Below are positions 16,331 to 24,182 of a DNA stretch of 64,000 nucleotides, piece after piece (the first letter of the stretch is position 1; each line of letters opens with the position of its first letter). The stretch is from assembly GCF_008065375.1 (NCBI RefSeq), contig NZ_VJYI01000015.1, forward strand, positions 124,001-188,000, given 5' to 3'. The notes below the pieces were generated by a model. That model was given only the letters and a program-made list of their open reading frames with translations, was not told the DNA's origin and searched no databases. Made by a program: the position numbers and the translations under genes. The DNA comes from Nonomuraea sp. SYSU D8015 (lineage in GTDB: Bacteria; Actinomycetota; Actinomycetes; Streptosporangiales; Streptosporangiaceae).

Positions 16331-17379
16331 TTGCCGGCCACCTCGCGGGTGAAGCGGTCGACCCAGGTGGCGCGGGTGTCGACGAGCTGGGCGGGGTCGA
16401 GGGTCTTGAACCCGGCGGCCACGGGATCCTTCGCCGCCTCGCCCGTCACCTTGGCGATGTCGGCCGGGATCTCGGCCTTCGGGTTCGTGGGCAGGTCGCC
16501 GACAGCCTTCGCCATGGCGCTCTGCGCCTCGGCCGACAGCATGTAGTCGATGAACTTCGCCGCTCCCTGCTGGTTGCGCGCGCCCTTGGGGATCATCGCC
16601 CGGTTGGTGGCCATGTAGCGGCCCTTGGCGGGAGCCGTCCAGGCGATCGGCTCACCCGAGGTGACGAGCTTGGTGGCGAAGCCGCTCAGCGCGTCGGCGG
16701 CGACGATCTCGCCTTGGGTCAGCAGGTTCGTGACCTCGGTCGAGGAGGTGTAGAACTGCAGGACGTTCGGCGCCCAGCCGGCCAGGGTCTTCAACGAGGC
16801 GTCGATGTCGTAGGGGCCCTTGCCGTACGACTCACCCACGCCCGAGATCATAAGTTGTCCGGCGGTCACCGAAATATCAGGAAGCGCTACCTTTCCCTTG
16901 TTCGCCGGGTTCGCGAACAACTCCCAGTCGGCGGCCTGCTTCTGGCTGAGCTGGCCGGTGTTGTAGATGATCCCGTTGAGCTGGTGCGTGTAGGCCGGCC
17001 CCTCGTAGGCGCCCTCGGTCGCGAACGGCGCCAGCTCCTTGATGTTGGGCACATCGACCTTCTGGAAGAGGCCGTCCTTCTGCCCGAGTGCGGCGAAGTA
17101 GTCGGAGATCAGCACCACGTCCGCCTCCGGCTCGCCCTTGGCGAGCTTCAGCTTCGACAGCCGGTCGGAGTTGGACCCGGTGTCCAGCTCGACCTTGATT
17201 CCCGTCTGCTCGGTGAACGGAGCGACGACCGCCTGCTCGAACTCCTTCACACCGAAGGGGAAGGTGCTGACGACGATGGTGTCCTGCTCGGCCTGCTTCT
17301 CACCGGAGCCGGAGCCGGAACATCCGGCTGCGGCGAGCACTGTCAGAGCAGCGGCCAGTACGGCACGGCGCGTGGGCAT
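16327..17379 (-). CDS. ABC importer substrate-binding lipoprotein (PotD/Fe-sulfate/AEP class)
   Basis: The 350-residue product has a lipoprotein signal: MPTRRAVLAAALTVL followed by AAAGCSG with the lipidated Cys at about residue 20. The mature part starts DTIVVSTFPFGVKEFEQAV and contains FTEQTGIKVELDTGSNSDRL and DVVLISDYF, the pattern of family-1/PotD-like binding proteins (spermidine, thiamine, 2-aminoethylphosphonate, ferric). It lies 24 bases after the ATPase gene and overlaps the deaminase gene. The ligand is not predictable from sequence. The deaminase context makes a purine, cytokinin-like or other amine-bearing compound a reasonable idea, but that is inference only. Confidence 0.85.
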   Translation of the reverse strand: MPTRRAVLAAALTVLAAAGCSGSGSGEKQAEQDTIVVSTFPFGVKEFEQAVVAPFTEQTGIKVELDTGSNSDRLSKLKLAKGEPEADVVLISDYFAALGQKDGLFQKVDVPNIKELAPFATEGAYEGPAYTHQLNGIIYNTGQLSQKQAADWELFANPANKGKVALPDISVTAGQLMISGVGESYGKGPYDIDASLKTLAGWAPNVLQFYTSSTEVTNLLTQGEIVAADALSGFATKLVTSGEPIAWTAPAKGRYMATNRAMIPKGARNQQGAAKFIDYMLSAEAQSAMAKAVGDLPTNPKAEIPADIAKVTGEAAKDPVAAGFKTLDPAQLVDTRATWVDRFTREVAGK

Positions 17380-17403
17380 GGGGTCGTTCCTTTCAGCGGG
17401 CTT

Positions 17404-18389
<986 letters not shown>

Positions 18390-18393
<4 letters not shown>

Positions 18394-19181
18394 TGGTTGA
18401 TCCCTCCGAAGATCTTGGCGAATCCGACCGTCCGCTCGGCGATCACCGCGATGACCACGGTGGCGGCCAGGATGAGGGTGGAAGCGGCGGCGACCATCGG
18501 GTCATAGGACTGCTGCACGTAGTCGAGCATCGTCACCGGCAGCGTCCGGAAGTCGCGCCCCTGCAGCAGCAGCGACAGCGGCACGTTGTTGAAGGACGTG
18601 ACCACGCTGAGCAGCCCGGCAGAGAAGATTCCCGGACGCAGGACGGGCAACGTCACGGTGAAGAACGCGCGCAGCGGTGAGGCGCCGAGCCCCCGGGCGG
18701 CCTCCTCCAGCCCGGGATCGGCCAGCGCGAGCGAGGCGCCGGTCACGCGCACCGCATACGGCAGCATCAGCGCCGTGTGCCCGACCAGCAGGGTGCTGAA
18801 GTTGCCCAGGTCCATGCCGATCATCAGCTGCTGGAACAGCGCGAGGCCGACGACCAGCTCGGGGACGATGAGCGGCGACAGGAACAACCCCTCGACCAGG
18901 CCCTTGCCAGGGAGCTTTCCCCGGTGGACGGCGAGCGTGGCGGGCACGCCGACCAGCAGCGCGAGCACGGTGGCGAGCATGGCGAGCTGCAGGCTGGAGA
19001 TCGCGGCCTCGATGAACGGCTCGTAGCCGAGGGCCTCGTCGAACCAGCGCAGGGAGATCCCGTCGGGCGGGAACCTCAGGGTGCTTCCCGCCGTGAAGGC
19101 GGTGGCGACCACGAAGATGATCGGCACGATCATGATGACGTAGCCGATGACCGCGAGCGCCGCTGTGATCGGCCGCTTCAT
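18390..19181 (-). CDS. ABC importer permease (PotC-like)
   Basis: The 263-residue membrane protein starts at the ATG overlapping the previous permease stop (ATGA). It has about six hydrophobic spans, beginning ALAVIGYVIMIVPIIFVVAT. The EAA loop that docks the ATPase reads LEEAARGLGASPLRAFFTVTLP, split around GASPLRAF. It pairs with the other permease to form the channel. A longer frame runs upstream on the same strand, but those residues are not membrane-like and merely overlap the other gene. Confidence 0.9.
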
Positions 19182-20068
19182 GAGGTGGCCCCCTTCCGCC
19201 CGATCAGCGAGGACAGCCCGGAGACCAGGAAGACCAGGACCGTCATGATGAGCGCCGTCGCCGAGGCGGAGGCCCAGTCGACCGTGGTGCTCGCGTAGTT
19301 GAACAGCTGCGTGGAGAGCATCCGCTGGCTGGACCCGCCGAGCAGATAGGGCGTGGTGTAGGCGGTGACGGACCCCGCGAAGACCAGGGTGGCGGCCACC
19401 ACGATGCCCGGCATGGTCAGCGGGATGACGACGTTCCACATCGTGCGGATCCTGCTCGCGCCGAGCCCGCGCGAGGCGTCGTCCAGGCCGGGATCGACCT
19501 GGGCGACGGCGGAGTAACAGGAAATGATCGCCAGCGGCAGGAAGAGCTGGGTGAGGCCGAGGACGATCGCCAGTTTGGTGTAGAGCAGTTGCGGCGCCAC
19601 GTCGACGATGCCGAGCTGGACGAGCAGCTGGCCGAGCGCCCCCTTGGAGCCGAGGATCACCAGCCAGCCGAACGTCCGCACCACGTTGCTCAGCATCAAT
19701 GGGAAGATCGCCACTGCCAGGAAGACTCCGCTCCAGCGTGACGGCGAGCGGGCGAGCCAGTAGGCGATGGGAAAGCCGAGGACGACGCAGATGATCGTGA
19801 CAGCCAGAGCCAGCCCGACCGTGCGCCCGATCACCTCCAGGTCGTAGGGATCCGTGAGCATCTCGCCCAGGCGCGCGAAGATCTCGCTGGCCGGCACGTC
19901 CGGCGGCGCGAAGAGCATCGCGGCGGAGGGAATGAGAAAACCCGCGATGAGAAGGAGAAGACCAGGCACCAGTAGAAGGGCCGATTTGGGGGAGATGTCG
20001 GCGTCCTTTCTCCGTGGCGTACGCTTGCCTGGAACCGGTTGTGGAACCGGTTCCAGGAGCCCGACCAT
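19178..20068 (-). CDS. ABC importer permease (PotB-like), first gene of the operon
   Basis: The 296-residue product has six hydrophobic segments from ALLLVPGLLLLIAGFLIP onward, with the EAA motif LDDASRGLGASRIRTMWNVV. The only in-frame start before the first span is ATG 20068, yet residues 5-14 (LEPVPQPVPG) are encoded by a tandem LacI-type operator. No ribosome binding site precedes this ATG. So the mRNA is probably leaderless, or translation starts at a non-standard codon further in. The gene leads the five-gene operon permease-permease-ATPase-binding protein-deaminase. Confidence 0.88.
   Translation of the reverse strand: MVGLLEPVPQPVPGKRTPRRKDADISPKSALLLVPGLLLLIAGFLIPSAAMLFAPPDVPASEIFARLGEMLTDPYDLEVIGRTVGLALAVTIICVVLGFPIAYWLARSPSRWSGVFLAVAIFPLMLSNVVRTFGWLVILGSKGALGQLLVQLGIVDVAPQLLYTKLAIVLGLTQLFLPLAIISCYSAVAQVDPGLDDASRGLGASRIRTMWNVVIPLTMPGIVVAATLVFAGSVTAYTTPYLLGGSSQRMLSTQLFNYASTTVDWASASATALIMTVLVFLVSGLSSLIGRKGATS
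20029..20056. promoter_or_regulatory. tandem LacI-type operator
   Basis: GGAACCGGTT (20031-20040) is followed by the palindrome TGGAACCGGTTCCA (20042-20055). The core AACCGGTT occurs twice, 12 bases apart. Palindromes with a central CG pair of this kind are classic LacI/GalR-family operators. The element lies between the ABC operon and the divergent LacI gene. It is therefore the probable binding site of that regulator, repressing the importer and possibly its own gene. Confidence 0.75.
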
Positions 20069-20136
20069 AGATTATGAGCGGCCTCTCGCACAAACCCGCG
20101 TGTGAATTCCGTGTAACGACTCAAGGAGGAGCATCA

Positions 20137-21078
20137 GTGCCGACACTCGCGGACGTCGCCGCGCTGGCCGGGGTCTCCAAAGCGACGGCCTCCCGCGCCC
20201 TCGGCCGGCCGGACCTGGCCGCCCCGGAAACGGTGGCCCGCGTCCGCGCAGCCGCTGAGCAGCTCGGATTCGTCCCCAACCGGGCAGCCACCCAGCTGGC
20301 CCGCGGGAAGACCGGGGTGGTCGCCGTCGTGGTGCCCACGCTCGACAACACCTTCTTCACCCCGATCATCGGCGGGGCTCAGGCGCGCGCGGCCGACTCG
20401 GGCATGCAGCTGACCATCGCGGTGCACTCTCTGGAGCACGCGGCCCAGCTCGCCGCGGTCGAGCAACTCGCGCACCAGGTCGACGGCTTCCTGCTCACCG
20501 CGCCCCGAGGTTCAGACGAGATCGTCCGCGCCGCCGCGTCGTTCAAGCCGACCGTCCTCATCGACCGTGAGATCGAGGGCATGACGTCGGCCGTCGCCGA
20601 CACGGCCACCGCCTTCGGCGCGCTCGTCACCCGGTTCGCCGAGAAGGGTCACGAGCGCATCCTCTACATCGGCGGCCCCGCGGGCTCCTGGCAGGATCGT
20701 CAGCGCCAGGCAGCCATCCGCGCCGCGGCCGAGTCGAGCGGTGCGACGCTGACCATGCTCGGCCCCTACCCCTCGACCTTCGCCGCCGGAGTGGAGACGG
20801 CGGAGGCCGTGGTGGCCGCCCGCGCCACCGCCGTAGTCCCCTACGCGACCTCGATCGGCCTCGGCCTCATGTTCGCCCTGCTCAGCCGCGGAATCCGCGA
20901 TATCGTGGTCAGCTCCGAGCGCATGATCGTCGAGAGTCTCGGCCTGGGCGACGTCCCCTCGATCGACGTGGACGGCGAAAAGCTCGGCGAGGTTGCCATG
21001 GACCAGCTCATGACCCTCCTCGGCGAGCGCAGGGAGCCAACGCCCACCAGACGCCGCCTCACCGTCCGGATCAGCTAG
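20137..21078 (+). CDS. LacI-family transcriptional regulator of the importer/deaminase operon
   Basis: The 313-residue protein starts at GTG 20137, with AAGGAGGAG six bases upstream; residues from an in-frame ATG at 20074 do not resemble the family. The N-terminus TLADVAALAGVSKATASRAL is a LacI helix-turn-helix, followed by the hinge helix RVRAAAEQLGFVPNRAATQLA. The rest is a sugar-binding-like effector domain (GVVAVVVPTLDNTFFTPII). It ends somewhat early and lacks the usual final RPTLVVRAST-like tail, having RRRLTVRIS instead. It should bind the operator 80 bases upstream and respond to the imported compound. Confidence 0.9.
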   Translation: MPTLADVAALAGVSKATASRALGRPDLAAPETVARVRAAAEQLGFVPNRAATQLARGKTGVVAVVVPTLDNTFFTPIIGGAQARAADSGMQLTIAVHSLEHAAQLAAVEQLAHQVDGFLLTAPRGSDEIVRAAASFKPTVLIDREIEGMTSAVADTATAFGALVTRFAEKGHERILYIGGPAGSWQDRQRQAAIRAAAESSGATLTMLGPYPSTFAAGVETAEAVVAARATAVVPYATSIGLGLMFALLSRGIRDIVVSSERMIVESLGLGDVPSIDVDGEKLGEVAMDQLMTLLGERREPTPTRRRLTVRIS

Positions 21079-21390
21079 GCGGATCGTCCGCAAAGGGGTC
21101 CGGTTCGCCTGGCGGCCCTCCCGAGGGGGCCGTCCGGCTGGAAGCGAGCGTGCACATGCCAGGGATCGGCGCCGGGTGGTAGTGCGAGCCGAAGAGCTGC
21201 GTCGGCATCACCGAAAGGGCCGCCCAGAGGATCGTGACCGATCTGCCGGCGGCCGGAGGGCCGCTGTGACCCGCTATGCCGTTGTTCCGGGCCGTCCCCT
21301 GCGTCACCCCGCCCAGAGCGCCGTTCCTGTGCAGGCGCTGCGAGGTCGCTACCAGGGCGGTTGTGAACGCCCTCCGCACGTTGCTTTCAT
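21079..21390 (+). pseudogene. winged-helix regulator remnant
   Basis: Around 21193-21265 the plus strand reads CVGITERAAQRIVTDLPAAG, the recognition region of a common actinobacterial winged-helix family (VGITERxxQRIVxDLxxAGYL). In another frame just after it, TRYAVVPGRPLRHPAQS resembles the wing and the PDLPLRHPxE tail of the same family. The pieces are in different frames and the N-terminal helices are scrambled. I infer an eroded regulator gene. Nothing else is recognisable between the LacI stop and 21390. Confidence 0.45.
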
Positions 21391-22106
21391 GTCGGCGCAT
21401 GACAAGTGATTCGCAACATGGCACCCTTGTCGCCGGCTCAGGCCTGACGCATCATCGCAAGCTCTGCCTGAATCGCCGAACAGCATCTCCGGCCGGACGA
21501 GGTGATCGCCCCGCTACCTGAGCGGCCTTCGGCGCCGGACCACGAGGCGGCACGCACGCTGATGGCCGGGGCCGGCGACGCGCGGGCGTTGAAGATCGAC
21601 GTGGAGGTAGGGGACGGCCGTCGCGGGTGACGCGCCACGAGCGGGGCCGCATCGGCAGCCTGGACCAAGGCGTTCACCGCCCCCTTGTTCACGACCAGCA
21701 ACTTCTGGCGGCAAGCACCCCCGGCTGTACTCCATCCTGTGGGGCACCAAAGCCGACGCCCCGCTCTACGACGTCACCGAGGTGGACGCCTCCCTCGGCT
21801 GGGCCAGAGACCTGAGCCGGTTCCTCCACGTCCTATTGCGCGGCAAGCAATGCAGGAAGTGCACGGGACCGGCCGCCGCGGCGACCGCGCCGTCGAAACC
21901 CGGCCGGCGCGGTGCGGCGCCGCGGGCGAGGGCATCCGCCAGGTGTCCGGCGGGGCCGGACACCCCCTGGAGCACACCCGGCACCGCTGCGACCAGCGGC
22001 TTTCAACGGGCGCGGCCAAATGCGTCCGGCGCTCTCGCCGGACACCGTCCCCTGCCCCGATCGTCGATGGCAGGTCGCTCCGACCACCCGATCGAAAGGA
22101 ACTACG
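21391..22106. other. 0.7 kb without an intact gene
   Basis: No intact reading frame with family resemblance was found. Between 21640 and 21835 the plus strand carries coding-like pieces in two frames, AWTKAFTAPLFTTSNFW and then RLYSILWGTKADAPLYDV followed by TEVDASLGWARDLSRF. They look like one broken protein that I cannot name. The last 15 bases before 22107 hold the AAAGGA ribosome binding site of the next gene. Confidence 0.4.
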
Positions 22107-22520
22107 GTGAAGCATCTCTCGCTGGTCCCTCGGCTCTGGCTCCTCTTAGCGGCGTTGGCCGTTGTGTGCACCGCGCTCGTGCCCGCGACGAGAGCGTCGG
22201 CTCAGGCCCCGCTGAGCTGGCACTCCGGCTGGTTCGTCAAGTCCATCTGCTACTCCGACGCCCGCCAGATCGCCAGCTCGGCCCTGAACCGGCACGGCTA
22301 CCGGACCGTCTACACACCCCCCAACGCCGTCGTGGGTAGCAACGGCTCCACGATCGTGGAGGTCTCGTACGCGCCGGCGCAGACCAGCTACTCACCCAAC
22401 GACTTCTCCCGGGTGTACTTCACGGTGACCGGGACGTCGAACGTCTCCAGCGCGGCCGAACTCGGCCGCAACCGGGTCCGCCAGTCGATCGTCGCGCAGC
22501 GCTACTTCGACACGTGCTGA
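22107..22520 (+). CDS. small secreted protein of unknown function
   Basis: GTG 22107 has AAAGGA six bases upstream. The 137-residue product starts with a Sec signal (basic KHLSLVPR, hydrophobic LWLLLAALAVVCTALV, and an ASA-type cleavage site before QAPLSW). The mature part of about 100 residues has one cysteine near each end (SICYSDA and the final FDTC), which may form a disulfide. It is rich in Ser, Thr, Tyr and Val, suggesting a beta-rich extracellular domain. No family is recognised. It stands alone between decayed stretches. Confidence 0.65.
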   Translation: MKHLSLVPRLWLLLAALAVVCTALVPATRASAQAPLSWHSGWFVKSICYSDARQIASSALNRHGYRTVYTPPNAVVGSNGSTIVEVSYAPAQTSYSPNDFSRVYFTVTGTSNVSSAAELGRNRVRQSIVAQRYFDTC

Positions 22521-22938
22521 CCGACCGCGGAAGCGACGCGGGGCGGAGGACCTCCTCCGCTCCGCGTCTCACGCTGCACATGCACCTCGACCCTGACATC
22601 GAGGTGGTCGCCCAGGCGGCGACAGGCCACGAGGTTGCGGGCATGCCCGGCCGACCGCCGTCCGGCCGACCGCCTGGGGCCCGGCTCACCCTGCTGCGGA
22701 CCGCTCTGGTGCCGGCCGCCGGCGCCGCGCTGACCGGGTTGGCCTACCCGCTGATACGGCGGCGCGCGTTCTTCGCCCACCTGGACCCGATCGGCTGACC
22801 CGCCGGGCACGCCTCTGCCGGCGTCACCGCCGGCCGGGAAACAGCGCGGTCTCGCCGACCGCGGGTGGGCTTCGGCGTGATGTACTTTGCCGGCGGGGTC
22901 GTTGTCGGGTCAGTGGCCGAGGGAAGGGACGCAGGAGC
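22521..22938. other. gap with chimeric coding traces before the GH5 gene
   Basis: A plus-strand frame (22514-22798) joins two unlike pieces. LTLHMHLDPDIEVVAQAATG looks like the first helix and strand of a NarL-type receiver domain. ALVPAAGAALTGLAYPLIRR looks like a membrane helix. I see this as a fusion of gene fragments, not as a real gene. The final bases (ggacgcaggagc) provide the ribosome binding site for the GH5 gene. Confidence 0.35.
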
Positions 22939-23877
22939 GTGCGGCTGGGGCGGGGCGTCAATTTCGGCAACGGGCTGGACGCCAGAGGTGAGGGTGAACC
23001 GGGCCTCAGGCTCGAGGAGCGGTACTTCGACGAGGTGGCGCGGGCCGGATTCGACACCGTTCGCCTTCCCGTGCGATGGTCGGCACACGCCGAGGAGACC
23101 CCGCCGTACAGGATCGATCCGGGCTTCTTCGACCGAGTGGACCAAGCGGTGAACGGCGCACTCCGTCGCGGCCTGAACGTCGTCATCAACGTCCACCACT
23201 ACGACGAGGTCTGCGCCGCTACCGACGAGCAGGAGGCGCGATTCCTCGCGCTCTGGCGGCAGATCGCCCCGCGCTATGCGCACGATCCGGAGCCGCTCTG
23301 CTTCGAACTGCTCAACGAGCCCCGCGATCCTATGACGCCGGAGCGATGGAATGAGCTCGCCGCTAAGGCCTTGGCGGTTGTGCGCGAGTCGAACCCGGAC
23401 CGCTCGGTGCTCATCGGCCCGGCGCGGATGAACGACGTCGACGCGCTCGCGCAGCTGGACCTTCCGCAGGACGACCATCTGATCGCCACGGTTCACTACT
23501 ACGCGCCGTTCGCCTTCACCCACCAGGGCGCCGGATGGGTCAAGGGTGCCGACGCCTGGCTGGGCACGCGCTGGGGCGACGACGCCGATCGGGCCGCCGT
23601 ACGTCGTGACCTCACCACGGCCGCCACTTGGGCCAGCGAGCACGGCCGCCCGTTGTTCCTCGGCGAGTTCGGCGCCTTCTCCAAGGCCCACGCGGCCTCC
23701 CGCGTGGAATGGACGGCGTTCGTGCGATCGGAGGCCGAACGCCTGGGGATGAGCTGGGCCTACTGGGACTTCGGTACGGACTTCGGCGTGTTCGATCCGC
23801 AACTGGACAAGTGGCGCGAACCGCTGAGACAGGCCCTGATCCCGGGACCGGCGACGGCCGCCGATCGGCGGGCATAG
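22939..23877 (+). CDS. glycoside hydrolase family 5 (cellulase-fold) enzyme, apparently cytoplasmic
   Basis: The 312-residue protein has the GH5 barrel signature: GVNFGNGLDA at the start, RLPVRWSAH near 42, the acid/base ELLNEP (Glu127), HYYAPF near 186 and the nucleophile FLGEFGAFS (Glu243). This family cleaves beta-glucans, mannans or related glycosides with retention. The length fits a single catalytic domain. There is no signal peptide or carbohydrate-binding module, so it probably acts inside the cell on imported oligosaccharides, or on a glycoconjugate. GTG 22939 is preceded by a fair ribosome site (caggagc). No transporter or regulator of sugar metabolism adjoins it. Confidence 0.88.
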   Translation: MRLGRGVNFGNGLDARGEGEPGLRLEERYFDEVARAGFDTVRLPVRWSAHAEETPPYRIDPGFFDRVDQAVNGALRRGLNVVINVHHYDEVCAATDEQEARFLALWRQIAPRYAHDPEPLCFELLNEPRDPMTPERWNELAAKALAVVRESNPDRSVLIGPARMNDVDALAQLDLPQDDHLIATVHYYAPFAFTHQGAGWVKGADAWLGTRWGDDADRAAVRRDLTTAATWASEHGRPLFLGEFGAFSKAHAASRVEWTAFVRSEAERLGMSWAYWDFGTDFGVFDPQLDKWREPLRQALIPGPATAADRRA

Positions 23878-24182
23878 CCGATGAGGTCTTCGGCATGTGA
23901 GGGCACGACGTCGCCTGCCGTGCGTGCGTTCACCTTGCCATCGAACGAGATCGGGGTCGCAAGGAACCAGGCATCCGGCCGGGGCACGTCGAAGCCCCCC
24001 ACCTGCGAACCTTGTCGGCGGCCGGCAGCACCAGCGACGTGCCTCTGCATCGCCTCAGACAGGTTCGGACGTGGTCGCGTTCGGCGACGGTGAACTGCCG
24101 TGCGGCAGTGTCGCGACTTCTTCGTATATGTGGATGATTCGGATATTCTCACAGCGCGTTGAGTACGGTGGGAGGTCTGCTG
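23878..24182. other. intergenic stretch with promoter of the first SARP gene
   Basis: On the minus strand a frame reads VGGFDVPRPDAWFLATPISF then DGKVNARTAGDVVPSHAED, which is coding-like but not identifiable, and it has no start or neighbours. The last 80 bases become AT-richer (cttcttcgtatatgtggat and ggatattctcac) and probably hold the promoter of the SARP gene. GGGAGG at 24170-24175 is its ribosome binding site. Confidence 0.4.

Noticed and set aside
22514..22798. 95-codon frame joining receiver-like and membrane-like pieces
   Set aside because: The halves belong to unrelated families and there is no ribosome binding site; treated as a chance fusion of fragments.
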